A stretch of DNA of 64,000 nucleotides from CAKSFT01 sp045544615. GTDB taxonomy: Bacteria; Bacillota; Clostridia; UBA1381. The stretch is taken from the NCBI GenBank assembly GCA_045544615.1, contig JAZPZI010000033.1:1-64000 (forward strand), given 5' to 3'. Below the pieces are notes generated by a model. The model saw nothing but the letters and a program-made list of their open reading frames with translations. It was not told the origin of the DNA and made no database searches. This document shows positions 49,545 to 58,092 of the stretch, in pieces. Both the position numbers and the translations under genes were made by a program. Every line of letters begins with the position of its first letter. The stretch's first letter is position 1.

Positions 49545-49775
49545 ATGAAAACTGAATTTCCTAATCAATATATAACTTTAGGTTTAAAGATTGCTTATTA
49601 TAGAAAGAAATCCGGATACACTCAGGAGGCTTTTGCAGAACTTATTGGTAAAAGCGTTAATTTTATTGCACAAGTCGAGGGTACAGGTACTATTCGAGGC
49701 GTATCATTAGAAACACTATTTAAAATTGCTCAAGTCCTAAACATATCTCCTTCTAAACTATTGGAAGAAGATTAA
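49545..49775 (+). CDS. Small XRE-family helix-turn-helix regulator
   Basis: The 76-residue protein is one helix-turn-helix domain: GLKIAYYRKKSGYTQEAFAE, then KSVNFIAQVEGTGTIRGVSL and ETLFKIAQVLNISPSKLLEE. It resembles the regulator at 19.4 kb in the FIA-VE-G-GVSL-TL pattern. AAGGAGGAG precedes the ATG. It stands alone between the hairpin array and a terminator. Confidence 0.85.
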   Translation: MKTEFPNQYITLGLKIAYYRKKSGYTQEAFAELIGKSVNFIAQVEGTGTIRGVSLETLFKIAQVLNISPSKLLEED

Positions 49776-49784
49776 ATATTTCAG

Positions 49785-49823
49785 CAAAAAACACTCTTTG
49801 TAAAAATACAAAGAGTGTTTTTT
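49785..49823 (+). terminator. Terminator of the XRE gene
   Basis: The arms AAAAACACTCTTTGTA and TACAAAGAGTGTTTTT surround AAAA, with T runs on both strands. It also suits the convergent DUF212 gene. Confidence 0.85.
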
Positions 49824-49835
49824 ATTCTTAAAAAA

Positions 49836-50273
49836 TCACAAATGTCTTAACACACCAATCACGATACCGAGAGCCGCTCCTGCAAAAACCTCTGACGGAG
49901 TATGACCCAAAAGCTCCTTTAAGCGTTTATTTCGGGTATCGGGTTTGTCGGTCTGCCATTCTTCTACAAGCTTATTCAGGATTTTTGCCTGCTGACCTGC
50001 TGCTCGGCGAACTCCTGCTGCATCATACATAACAACCAGCGCAAGAACTACCGATACTGCAAAAATCGGGCTTGCAAAACCCTCGGTCAATCCCACGCCT
50101 GTTGCAAGGCTTGTCACAAACGATGAGTGCGAGCTCGGCATTCCGCCCGAGCCTACAAACCGATAAAAGTCAAATTTCTTATTTTTAATAAGAACAAATA
50201 TAACCTTTAAAAACTGTGCCGCAAACCATGCAATTATTGCGGTCACAAGTATAGATTCCAAAAAAAAGTTCAT
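49836..50273 (-). CDS. DUF212 (divergent PAP2) membrane protein
   Basis: The 145-residue protein has about three transmembrane helices and the DUF212/YuiD pattern: GSGGMPSSHSSFVTSLATGVG, then MYDAAGVRRAAGQQAKILN, then LLGHTPSEVFAGAALGI. The family is distantly related to acid phosphatase/PAP2 enzymes (PSSHS and GH motifs). In this neighbourhood, next to polyprenyl synthetase, a lipid pyrophosphate substrate is conceivable but unproven. Confidence 0.85.
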   Translation of the reverse strand: MNFFLESILVTAIIAWFAAQFLKVIFVLIKNKKFDFYRFVGSGGMPSSHSSFVTSLATGVGLTEGFASPIFAVSVVLALVVMYDAAGVRRAAGQQAKILNKLVEEWQTDKPDTRNKRLKELLGHTPSEVFAGAALGIVIGVLRHL

Positions 50274-50284
50274 CAGCTATCCCC

Positions 50285-51160
50285 TTATATTTTTCTCTTG
50301 CACAAAAATTCTGCCAGGCTAACGAGCTTTTCCGACTTGTCGCCAAAGACTCCCTTTATGCTGTCTATTGCCTTTTGGGTGTATTCTCGAGAGAGTTCTT
50401 CGGATCTCTCCACGCCATAAAGTGTAACGTAAGTTGTCTTATCATTATCCTCGTCGCTTCCGACAGGCTTACCAAGTGCCTCAGCGTCTCCCTTGACATC
50501 CAGAACATCATCCTGTATCTGGAACGCAATACCGAGATTTTTACAAAACTCATCGAGAGCTGCAATCTCTTCCTCACTCGCACCGGCAACAATCCCGCCA
50601 ATAACAGCAGATGAGCGGATTATCGCACCTGTCTTTAAAAGGTGCAGATTCTCCAGCTCCTCTTTTGTGAGCTTTGCATTCTTGATATCAATCACCTGAC
50701 CGCCAATCATACCCTCTGTTCCCGTGGATTTAAAGAGCACCTTACACGCTCTTATAATTCTATCGGCCGGAATTTCTGCAGAAAGTGCTGTCTCCATAGC
50801 TTTATTGAGAAGTGCATCACCTGCTAAAATTGCAATATCCTCACCGAATGTGATGTGATTTGTCGGTTTTCCACGGCGCATATCGTCGTTATCCATAGCC
50901 GGCAGGTCATCGTGAATGAGCGAGTAGGTGTGAATCATCTCCATCGCACAGGCAAACGGAAGAACATCCTCCACATCTCCGCCGCACATCTCATTTGCAA
51001 GTATCATAATTATCGGGCGAAGTCGCTTTCCGCCTGCAAAAAGGCTGTAGCCCATGCTCTCATAGATAATATTCTGTGCATTTTCTTCGTGTTTTAAATA
51101 TCGGGCGAGTGCATTATCTACAATCGAAATGTTTTCCTTTAAAATCGAGTTAAAATCCAT
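50285..51160 (-). CDS. ispA: Polyprenyl synthetase (farnesyl/geranyl diphosphate synthase)
   Basis: The 291-residue enzyme builds short-chain isoprenyl diphosphates. The first aspartate-rich motif is DDLPAMDNDDMRRG near residue 85 and the second is QIQDDVLDVKGD near 225. GGKRLRP binds the allylic substrate. It follows xseA-xseB, as in many Bacillota (xseA-xseB-ispA). Its ATG overlaps the xseB stop by one base. Confidence 0.94.
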   Translation of the reverse strand: MDFNSILKENISIVDNALARYLKHEENAQNIIYESMGYSLFAGGKRLRPIIMILANEMCGGDVEDVLPFACAMEMIHTYSLIHDDLPAMDNDDMRRGKPTNHITFGEDIAILAGDALLNKAMETALSAEIPADRIIRACKVLFKSTGTEGMIGGQVIDIKNAKLTKEELENLHLLKTGAIIRSSAVIGGIVAGASEEEIAALDEFCKNLGIAFQIQDDVLDVKGDAEALGKPVGSDEDNDKTTYVTLYGVERSEELSREYTQKAIDSIKGVFGDKSEKLVSLAEFLCKRKI

Positions 51161-51384
51161 TATTCCTCACCCACAAAATCCTTTTTCTCAAGTTCTCCGT
51201 TTTCGCCTTCCAAAAGTATTGTTACCTTCTTTTCGGCGGTGTCGAGGATTTTCTGACATGCCTTTGAGAGCTTTACTCCGTCCTCAAAAAGCTTTAGCGA
51301 CTCATCGAGTGTCGCATCGCCCTTTTCCAATGCCTCTACTATATTTTCAAGTTCTTTTATAGATTCTTCAAATCCCTTTGCCAT
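51160..51384 (-). CDS. xseB: Exodeoxyribonuclease VII small subunit
   Basis: XseB (74 residues) is a helical protein: GFEESIKELENIVEALEKGD and SLKLFEDGVKLSKACQKIL are the family signature. The ATG at 51384 follows GGAGGG; nine upstream codons in frame are not counted. It overlaps ispA by one base. Confidence 0.94.
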   Translation of the reverse strand: MAKGFEESIKELENIVEALEKGDATLDESLKLFEDGVKLSKACQKILDTAEKKVTILLEGENGELEKKDFVGEE

Positions 51385-51395
51385 AAAAGTCCCTC

Positions 51396-52574
51396 CTATT
51401 TTACCATACATTTCTTCTCGCCATCGGCAAGCTTTAGGTCAAATTCCGTGCCCGACTTCAAACTCTTTGCGCTCTTTATGACATTTCCGTCATTATCCAC
51501 CGGAATTGCAAAGCCTCGTGTCATAACCTTCAGAGGGCTCATAGCATCAAGCTTCGCCGCCAAAGTTGCAAGTCTTTCGCGCTCGGATATAATTCTGATT
51601 TTGAAATTCTTTTCCGCTTGCTTGGTGAGATTATCGAGTTTTAAAAACCTATCCTCTATCAGGTCTTTAGGGTTTTTGAGTTTTAACCCCGAGAGAGCTT
51701 TCCGCTCACGGTCTATTCTTCCCAACACCGCATTTGTGATTCTGCTTTTGTCCACCATAATACGGCTCAAAAGCTCTGCCTGTGACGGTACAGCAATTTC
51801 TGCCGCCGCAGACGGTGTCGGTGCTCTCAGGTCTGCCACAAAGTCTGCTATTGTGAAGTCGGTTTCGTGCCCGACAGCAGATATGACAGGAATTTCCGAC
51901 TCGAAAATGCTTCTTGCCACTATCTCCTCGTTAAATGCCCATAAATCCTCAATCGAGCCGCCGCCTCTGCCCGCTATTATGACATCAACCATTTTCTCTT
52001 TGTTGAAATAGCGAAGGCCTTTCGAAACACTCTCTGCCGCTCCTGCACCCTGTACCTGAGCCGGATAGAGTATGATTTCTGCGTGCGGATAACGCCTTGT
52101 TATAACATTTATGATATCCCTTACAGCTGCTCCTGTTGCGGCGGTAATAACACCGACCTTTTCAGGATACTGTGGGATCGGTTTTTTATGTGCCTGATCA
52201 AAAAGTCCCTCTTCTTCAAGTCGCTTTTTTAGCTGTTCGTATGCGATATACAGTTCCCCAACGCCGTCGGGTATCATCTCCTGAATATAGAGCTGATACG
52301 AACCGCCCTGCTCATAGACCGAGATTCTGCCACGGGCGAGCACCTTCATTCCGTCCTCGGGTCGGAAATTGAGGTTTGATGCCGCCGACTTGAACATAAC
52401 CGCCTTCAAAACTCCGCCCTCGTCCTTTAGTGTGATATACATATGTCCCGAGTAGTGGAGCTTGAAGTTTGAGATTTCGCCCTTGATCCAGATATCGTTT
52501 AGGATAACATTGGCATCGAGTATTTTTTTGATATAATTGTTTATCTGGGATACCGTAGCAATTTTCGGTTCCAT
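51396..52574 (-). CDS. xseA: Exodeoxyribonuclease VII large subunit
   Basis: XseA (392 residues) carries an N-terminal OB fold (VSQINNYIKKILDANVILND) and the catalytic domain with AAVRDIINVITRRYP and GRGGGSIEDLWAFNEE. It degrades single-stranded DNA together with XseB. The length is normal. Confidence 0.95.
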   Translation of the reverse strand: MEPKIATVSQINNYIKKILDANVILNDIWIKGEISNFKLHYSGHMYITLKDEGGVLKAVMFKSAASNLNFRPEDGMKVLARGRISVYEQGGSYQLYIQEMIPDGVGELYIAYEQLKKRLEEEGLFDQAHKKPIPQYPEKVGVITAATGAAVRDIINVITRRYPHAEIILYPAQVQGAGAAESVSKGLRYFNKEKMVDVIIAGRGGGSIEDLWAFNEEIVARSIFESEIPVISAVGHETDFTIADFVADLRAPTPSAAAEIAVPSQAELLSRIMVDKSRITNAVLGRIDRERKALSGLKLKNPKDLIEDRFLKLDNLTKQAEKNFKIRIISERERLATLAAKLDAMSPLKVMTRGFAIPVDNDGNVIKSAKSLKSGTEFDLKLADGEKKCMVK

Positions 52575-52597
52575 TTCAACAACTCCCTTTTAGAGAA

Positions 52598-53020
52598 TTA
52601 GATAATTTTGTTTTTTCTAATGAATCCGCCAAGGACTCCGTTTATGAACGCTGAATTGTCGGGCTCGTCGTATTTTTTGTCGAGTTCAACTGCTTCGTTT
52701 ACCGATACTTTTGGCGGGATATCGTCCATATATTTAATCTCGTATATCGCAAGCTTCAAAAGTGCCAGCGATACCTTTGAGATACGCTCTATCTTCCAAC
52801 CACCACTCAAATGCTCGCAGATGTCAGCCTTAAGCTCGTCTGACTTTTTACTCACGCCAAAAACAACAGCTCTGATGTAGTCTATGTTCTGTTCAGAGCT
52901 TGGATTATTCTCGAGCATCTCGGAGATTAAAAATTCCAGATCGTCACCATTTACCTCGGCCTGAAAAACAAGCTTGAACGCCTCGGCTCTTGCTTCGCTT
53001 CGTGTTTGATTTTTGCCCAT
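52598..53020 (-). CDS. nusB: Transcription antitermination protein NusB
   Basis: NusB (140 residues) binds boxA RNA with S10 in rRNA antitermination. The helical RSEARAEAFKLVFQAEVNGD start and PPKVSVNEAVELDKKYDEP near the end are characteristic. It heads the nusB-xseA-xseB-ispA unit. Confidence 0.94.
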   Translation of the reverse strand: MGKNQTRSEARAEAFKLVFQAEVNGDDLEFLISEMLENNPSSEQNIDYIRAVVFGVSKKSDELKADICEHLSGGWKIERISKVSLALLKLAIYEIKYMDDIPPKVSVNEAVELDKKYDEPDNSAFINGVLGGFIRKNKII

Positions 53021-53179
53021 ATCAGCACCTCATTCTTTTTTAAAGTACATTAAACTATAATTAACCAATATAATTATACCTTAATCTGCTAAAAAAGGCA
53101 AGCAATTTTTAAAAAACTATTGACAAAGCCCGAAGCGTTGTGGTAAAATATCTTTCGTGATTTGGAAAACCAAATAAAT

Positions 53180-53256
53180 GCGCTCGTAGCTCAGCTGGAT
53201 AGAGTACTTGGCTACGAACCAAGGGGTCAGGGGTTCGAATCCCTTCGGGCGCGCCA
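53180..53256 (+). tRNA. tRNA-Arg (anticodon ACG)
   Basis: A complete cloverleaf is visible: acceptor GCGCTCG/CGGGCGC, D arm, anticodon stem TTGG/CCAA with loop CTACGAA (anticodon ACG), and T arm GGGG-TTCGAAT-CCC. The 3' CCA is encoded. It is transcribed from a stand-alone position upstream of a small terminator. Its last 18 bases recur at 53444-53461. Confidence 0.95.
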
Positions 53257-53261
53257 AAATG

Positions 53262-53291
53262 AAAAATCCTGTCGTTAGATGGGATTTTTTA
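53262..53291 (+). terminator. Terminator of tRNA-Arg
   Basis: AAAATCC and GGATTTT form a short stem followed by a T run. Confidence 0.65.
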
Positions 53292-53299
53292 TTTTGATA

Positions 53300-53461
53300 T
53301 TGGTTGGGATTCGAATCCTGTGAGGGCACGAGCCGTTTGGAAAATAGTCTGGCGAACTGTTTTTCAGGCGAGTGGTGCGAAGTCCGGTACCGAAAGCCTA
53401 AAAGGCTTTGGGTGGACGAGCAAGGTTTACACGAAGTGGAAACATCCCTTCGGGCGCGCCA
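53300..53461 (+). repeat. tRNA-tail copies and structured spacer (possible integration scar)
   Basis: At 53444-53461 the 18-bp sequence ATCCCTTCGGGCGCGCCA repeats the tRNA-Arg 3' end (53239-53256). At 53307-53318 GGATTCGAATCC resembles a second T arm. Between them several stems are possible, e.g. AAAGCC-TAAA-GGCTTT near 53395 and GAAAATAGT/ACTGTTTTTC near 53340. No gene is present. The layout resembles attL/attR of a small element or a decayed island at a tRNA gene. Confidence 0.6.
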
Positions 53462-53469
53462 GAAGAGAA

Positions 53470-53596
53470 CATTAAGTTGCCTGCGACAATGAAGTCGCTT
53501 TGCTAATGAAGTGTTACTTTCGCAACATTAAGGAAGGCTTTGCTTCATAGCGGGAAAACCACTGCTTCATATTTGCCGATAGGCAAATACTTAATT
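53470..53596 (-). repeat. Mini-hairpin array with CTTCATT-type linkers
   Basis: Seven 7-nt linkers (plus strand: CATTAAG 53470, AATGAAG 53488 and 53505, CATTAAG 53526, CTTCATA 53543 and 53565, CTTAATT 53590) separate short hairpins. Read on the minus strand the hairpins include TATTTGCC-TATC-GGCAAATA, TGTTGC-GAAA-GTAACA and TTGTC-GCA-GGCAA. The linkers switch orientation at the centre, so left and right linkers could pair with each other. No gene is present from 53257 to 53745. Confidence 0.75.
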
Positions 53597-53684
53597 AAAA
53601 TATATAGCATCTAAAACGTTCGGCTCTTCCAAAACAGGAAAGTCATCGTCAGATAGCTTTTTTGTTTTGCCTCTTCCTTCCCCA

Positions 53685-53714
53685 TTGACAAACCCACTCG
53701 TGACGTGATATACT
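53685..53714 (+). promoter_or_regulatory. Promoter of the CBM9-like gene
   Basis: A perfect TTGACA (53685-53690), an 18-bp spacer and TATACT (53709-53714). Confidence 0.65.
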
Positions 53715-53745
53715 TTTGATATCAACTAACCTTCGGAGGAACGCT

Positions 53746-54345
53746 ATGTATATCATTAAAAAAACAGATAAAAAAATAACCTCGCTTTTTGACAGCGCAT
53801 GGGATAGTGCAAACATCGCAGAGATTTCTCAGAACAACTGGTCACAGTTCAAAAAAGCACCAAAAACCACCGCAAAGCTTCTCTATAGCGATTTCGGCAT
53901 ACATATCAGAATGCAGACCGAGGAAAAACCGCTACTCGCAAGATGCACCGAGCAAAACGGCCCTGTTCACCTTGAGAGCTGTATGGAATTTTTTGTACGC
54001 CCGAACGAGGGCGACAAGCGCTATATGAACTTTGAGTTCAATGCTTTCGGCACAATGTATCTTGCCCTCAGGACAGGCAGACCCGACAAAAGCTTTGTTG
54101 AAAACAACAAGGAATACTTTGAAGTACAGTCCTATGTTGACGAAAAGGCCTGGACGCTCGGATTCGTTATCCCGTTTGAATTTATAAAAAAGCACTTCGG
54201 TGAATGTTCAAAAACTCTTTGGGGAAATCTTTATAAATGCGGAGAAGAAACCGAGTATGAGCACTACGCATCTTACTACCCGCTCGACCCTGAAAAGGTG
54301 GATTTCCATGCACCGCAATTTTTCGTTGAATTTATCTTAGAATGA
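53746..54345 (+). CDS. CBM9-like carbohydrate-binding-fold protein
   Basis: The 199-residue protein resembles the carbohydrate-binding module 9/DOMON-like fold: a beta sandwich with KLLYSDFGIHIRMQTEE, then CMEFFVRPNEGDKRYMNFEF, and LGFVIPFEFIKKHFG near the end. There is no signal peptide, so it is probably cytoplasmic, which is unusual for a sugar-binding module. The ATG at 53746 follows GGAGG. It is monocistronic with its own promoter and terminator. Its ligand is unknown. Confidence 0.75.
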   Translation: MYIIKKTDKKITSLFDSAWDSANIAEISQNNWSQFKKAPKTTAKLLYSDFGIHIRMQTEEKPLLARCTEQNGPVHLESCMEFFVRPNEGDKRYMNFEFNAFGTMYLALRTGRPDKSFVENNKEYFEVQSYVDEKAWTLGFVIPFEFIKKHFGECSKTLWGNLYKCGEETEYEHYASYYPLDPEKVDFHAPQFFVEFILE

Positions 54346-54347
54346 TT

Positions 54348-54384
54348 AAAAGTCGACTCACTAAAGTGAGCCGACTTTTTTATT
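54348..54384 (+). terminator. Terminator of the CBM9-like gene
   Basis: The arms AAAAGTCGACTCAC and GTGAGCCGACTTTT (one mismatch) flank TAAA. It also overlaps the end of the convergent lipoprotein gene. Confidence 0.85.
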
Positions 54385-55051
54385 TACATAGTCTTTCCAG
54401 ATATTCAGGTTTTATGTAGCCTTCGAGTTCTTCATAAGGAATCTCAAACTCAACAAAGCCTCTTGAATAATATGACAACTCGTATGGCAGATAATATATC
54501 ACAACCCCCGCATCACTCAAGTAAAAGAGTTCATCCGCATCCACTATCGGCTTTTTCCAGATATCCTTATACTTATTCGGCTTATCCTGCATCAGTTGCT
54601 CTATATATGAGTTTAAGCGGTCAGGAAACTTATCATCCGAAAAAAGGTCGCAAAATGCAAGCTCTTTTTCTTTTTGCATATCAAGATTTTTTACAATTCG
54701 CCCGAGTTCACCGTGTACACCACCGGTATACTTTTCGCAGTCAATCACAATACTCAGAAGTCCGTTTTTTGAAAAGCTCACAAAGCTTGTGGCATTCAGG
54801 GTGTCGTCCTTACCCTCGCTTTTTCCCGCCTCATCCTTAAAGCTTTGAAGGGTCTCATCAACTCTTTTTTGAATATCCGCGTTGATGTTCTCTGCAAAAA
54901 CGCCTTTTGAAGATAGCTTGGGTGTCTCGGTATAAATCTCCCATTCTTCGGTTTTTTCGGTATTTTTTATTATCTCAACCGTATTGCCGCCGCCACATGA
55001 ACACAACAAAAATATCAAACCCATTAAAAAAACTGACCTTTTTAATACCAT
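54380..55051 (-). CDS. Lipoprotein with DUF3298/DUF4163-like domain
   Basis: The 223-residue protein has a lipoprotein signal (basic start, hydrophobic LMGLIFLLCS, then Cys). The C-terminal region (SFSKNGLLSIVIDCEKYTGGVHG, then FYLSDAGVVIYYLPYELSYYSRG) matches the DUF4163/DUF3298 arrangement seen in RsiV and PdaC-type proteins, which bind lysozyme or peptidoglycan. GGGAG before the ATG at 55051 fixes the start. It lies 17 bp after spoIVA. Confidence 0.75.
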   Translation of the reverse strand: MVLKRSVFLMGLIFLLCSCGGGNTVEIIKNTEKTEEWEIYTETPKLSSKGVFAENINADIQKRVDETLQSFKDEAGKSEGKDDTLNATSFVSFSKNGLLSIVIDCEKYTGGVHGELGRIVKNLDMQKEKELAFCDLFSDDKFPDRLNSYIEQLMQDKPNKYKDIWKKPIVDADELFYLSDAGVVIYYLPYELSYYSRGFVEFEIPYEELEGYIKPEYLERLCK

Positions 55052-55068
55052 CTGAAAACTCCCACTCA

Positions 55069-56547
55069 TCAAAGAATAATACAAATCAAGCCGCCGCTTC
55101 CCTCGTTTATTATTCTCTCGAGTGTCTCACGAAGCTTATTTCTCGACTCATCCGGCATCTTGGAGAGTTTGTTGTGAAGTCCTTCATTTACAAGCTCATA
55201 GAGCGATTTCCCGAAAATGTTCGACTCCCAGATTTTTGCCGGATCGTTTTCGAACTCCTCTAAAAGATAGTGAACAAGCTCCTCCGACTGTTTCTCTGTG
55301 CCGACAATCGGGCTCACTTCGGTTTCTATGTCTGCCTTTATCATATGTATACTCGGTGCTGATGCTTTGAGTTTTACACCGAACTTTCCGCCCTGCTTTA
55401 CAATCTTCGGCTCATCCAGTGTGAGCTCGTCGGTCGCAGGAGAAACTATACCGTAGCCCTTTTCGTTCACATCTGCCAAAGCCGCCGAAATCCTGTCATA
55501 TTTTGATTTCACAACGCTTAACTCGCTCATCAGGCTCATAAGCTTTTCTTCGTCTTCTATCTCAAACCCAGTACTCTCACCAAGTACCTTATAGAACAAA
55601 TTCTCGGGCGGAATTACCTCCATCAGGACATCTCCTCTGCCTAGGTCCATACCGCAGATTCTGCACTCACGGACATTTTCGCAACAGTTCATTCCCTCGG
55701 CAAGGCTTCGTGTATGGCGGATTTTTTCGATATCCACAACACACTCGGATGCTTTCTTCAGCATCTCCTTTTTTACCCAGTGTTCTCTTCCCAGCCTTCC
55801 CATCCAGCCGGGAAGTGTAATCTTGATTTCACGCACCGGGAACTCAAAGAGCACCGTCTCGACAATTTTTGAAACATCCTCTGCACCAAGCTCCTGACAG
55901 TTTACAAGAATTACCGGAACACCATGCTTTGCCTCAAGCTCACATTTTAGTTGCTTCGCACTCTCCGAACCCGGATTCGCAGAATTCAGGAGTATCACGA
56001 ACGGCTTGTTTATGCTTTTCAGTTCATCAATAACCCTGTTTTCTGCATCAATATAGTCGTTTCTGTCGATTTCGGTTATTGTACCGTCGGTCGTCACAAC
56101 GAGCCCGATTGTAGAATGCTCGGTAATGACCTTCTTTGTCCCGAGTTCTGCCGCATCGTGAAACGGTATCGGCTCATCAAACCAGGGTGTGTTCACCATT
56201 CTCGGCACATCGTCCTCAATATACCCGAGCGAGCCGTCAACAATATAGCCCACACAATCAATCATTCTCACACGAAGTCGGGCATTATCGCCAAGGCTTA
56301 TTTCTACCGCCTCATTCGGTATGAATTTCGGCTCTGTTGTCATAATCGTTCTTCCTGCCGCCGACTGCGGAAGCTCATCCCTTGCCCGCTCGGCACTATA
56401 TACATTCTCGATGTTCGGGATAACCAAAAGGTCCATAAACTTCTTTATAAATGTCGATTTTCCCGTTCTGACCGGCCCCACCACTCCTATATAGACATCG
56501 CCACCGGCTCTTTCGGCAATATCCCTGTAAACATTATAACCCTCCAT
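55069..56547 (-). CDS. spoIVA: Stage IV sporulation protein A
   Basis: SpoIVA (492 residues) is the ATPase that polymerises on the forespore to anchor the spore coat. Walker A is in VGPVRTGKSTFIKKFMDL near residue 28. TRAFAC-like motifs (MIDCVGYIVDGSLGY) follow, and the C-terminal SpoIVA domain ends with the conserved GSGGLICIIL tail. Length matches Bacillus SpoIVA (492). Confidence 0.97.
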   Translation of the reverse strand: MEGYNVYRDIAERAGGDVYIGVVGPVRTGKSTFIKKFMDLLVIPNIENVYSAERARDELPQSAAGRTIMTTEPKFIPNEAVEISLGDNARLRVRMIDCVGYIVDGSLGYIEDDVPRMVNTPWFDEPIPFHDAAELGTKKVITEHSTIGLVVTTDGTITEIDRNDYIDAENRVIDELKSINKPFVILLNSANPGSESAKQLKCELEAKHGVPVILVNCQELGAEDVSKIVETVLFEFPVREIKITLPGWMGRLGREHWVKKEMLKKASECVVDIEKIRHTRSLAEGMNCCENVRECRICGMDLGRGDVLMEVIPPENLFYKVLGESTGFEIEDEEKLMSLMSELSVVKSKYDRISAALADVNEKGYGIVSPATDELTLDEPKIVKQGGKFGVKLKASAPSIHMIKADIETEVSPIVGTEKQSEELVHYLLEEFENDPAKIWESNIFGKSLYELVNEGLHNKLSKMPDESRNKLRETLERIINEGSGGLICIIL

Positions 56548-56612
56548 TGATTTTCCTCCTTAAAATGTTTGGTTTTTTGTATATGTATATTGCCTCTTTT
56601 TATATTTTATTA

Positions 56613-56649
56613 CAAAAAAACTTCCAAACTCTTTTCGAATTTGGAAGTT
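56613..56649 (-). terminator. Terminator of cca
   Basis: On the minus strand AACTTCCAAATTC and GAGTTTGGAAGTT flank GAAAA and are followed by TTTTTTG, between cca and spoIVA. Confidence 0.8.
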
Positions 56650-57985
56650 ATCTTTTTTTCCTTAACTGTTTTGCCCTTGTCATAAGGTATTCACGGTTAT
56701 TGAGACTCGGATTTATCAGCACCTCGTCCAAGAGTGCGTGCAAAACATCACCGATTTCTCTGCCTGCCCTGAACCCGATTTTAATTAAGTCTCTGCCGTT
56801 TACAACCAGGTCGGTTGCAAGATACGGCTGACGCTCTGCAAGGACTTTTCTGTAAATTACACGGACATCGTTTATCTTGGCGAGTTTATCTCTTAAGAAC
56901 TTCGGATTCTTTGCCTTGTTATCCGCCTCCTGCAAAAGCAGAAGTTTTGCAAATAGCTCCTCACCAAGCCTTGCCATAACTCGTTTTACCGAGACCGGAT
57001 TCGGTTCGATTCTGATATCGTGGTTTTCTATCAGCATCAGGATGCTTTTTCTCGAATCGTTATCAAGCCTTAATCTGTGCAAAATATCGTCTGCAAGCCT
57101 TACACTCTCGTGATGATGCCCGTAAAAATGAATGATTCCGTTTGCATCAACACTCCTGCAAAGCGGTTTTCCGATATCGTGTAAAAGTGCCGCCCAGCGG
57201 ATTATTATATCCTCCGGAGTATTTGCAACCGCATTGATTATGTGCTCACCTACATTATATATATGGTATTTATTCCGCTGTGCCACCGAAAAACAACGTG
57301 ATATTTCAGGGATAATATGCTGCATAAGCCCAAGCTCATAGAGCATCGAAATTCTTCCCGGATTTTCCGAGCGAAGAATTTTTTCAATTTCTTCTCTTAT
57401 TCTCTCGGCGCTTACTTTCTTTATCAGTATCGCATATTTTTTTATTGCAAGAGCGGTCTTTTCCTCGATTTCAAAGCCAAGCACAACGGCAAATCTGACT
57501 GCACGGAGCATCCTCAAAGCATCTTCTCTGAAGCGACGTTCAGGCTCACCCACGCATCGGATAACCTTATTTTTAATATCCTCGATTCCGCCGACTCTGT
57601 CAACCACGCCAGTCTGGTCGCTGTAGCAAAGGGCATTTATCGTAAAATCACGTCTTGCAATATCCGTTCCAATATCTGCAATAAAGGAAACACCTTCAGG
57701 ATGTCGGCCGTCTGTGTATTCACCGTCCGAGCGGAAGGTTGTCACCTCATAGCTTGCTTTGTTGTCCATAACTGTGACTGTACCGTGCTTTATACCGGTA
57801 TCTATGGTTTTTGAAAAAATTTTCTTCACCTCTTCAGGGAGCGCAGATGTTGCAAAATCATAGTCGTGCGGAGTTCTGCCCATAATAAGGTCACGCACTG
57901 CACCGCCGACAACATATGCCTCGTGCCCTGCCAGATTCAAAACCTTGATTATTCGTCTTGCACCGTCACTCAACTCAAGTCTCAC
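56648..57985 (-). CDS. cca: CCA-adding tRNA nucleotidyltransferase
   Basis: The 445-residue enzyme has the nucleotidyltransferase motif VVGGAVRDLIMGRTPHDYDF near residue 25, FTINALCYSD, and a C-terminal HD domain (LHDIGKP, ENHDIRI). It repairs or adds the tRNA 3' CCA; the HD domain may give phosphatase/phosphodiesterase activity. Since tRNA-Arg in this window already encodes CCA, a repair role or use on other tRNAs is likely. Confidence 0.94.
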   Translation of the reverse strand: MRLELSDGARRIIKVLNLAGHEAYVVGGAVRDLIMGRTPHDYDFATSALPEEVKKIFSKTIDTGIKHGTVTVMDNKASYEVTTFRSDGEYTDGRHPEGVSFIADIGTDIARRDFTINALCYSDQTGVVDRVGGIEDIKNKVIRCVGEPERRFREDALRMLRAVRFAVVLGFEIEEKTALAIKKYAILIKKVSAERIREEIEKILRSENPGRISMLYELGLMQHIIPEISRCFSVAQRNKYHIYNVGEHIINAVANTPEDIIIRWAALLHDIGKPLCRSVDANGIIHFYGHHHESVRLADDILHRLRLDNDSRKSILMLIENHDIRIEPNPVSVKRVMARLGEELFAKLLLLQEADNKAKNPKFLRDKLAKINDVRVIYRKVLAERQPYLATDLVVNGRDLIKIGFRAGREIGDVLHALLDEVLINPSLNNREYLMTRAKQLRKKR

Positions 57986-58092
57986 GCTCTCACCTCCCTA
58001 AAAATGCTACTTATATTCTACCACGCCAGCACTTCTTCGTCAATAACATATTATGCCTTTTGCAGCCAAAAAAGGGCAGAATCTGCCCTCTT

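Noticed and set aside
53117..53492. Open frames across tRNA-Arg and the following spacer on both strands
   Set aside because: They include the tRNA itself and its repeat, with no coding features.
53470..53596. CRISPR array or tRNA cluster
   Set aside because: Linkers are 7 nt and change orientation. No second cloverleaf can be drawn; only tRNA 3'-end fragments are present.
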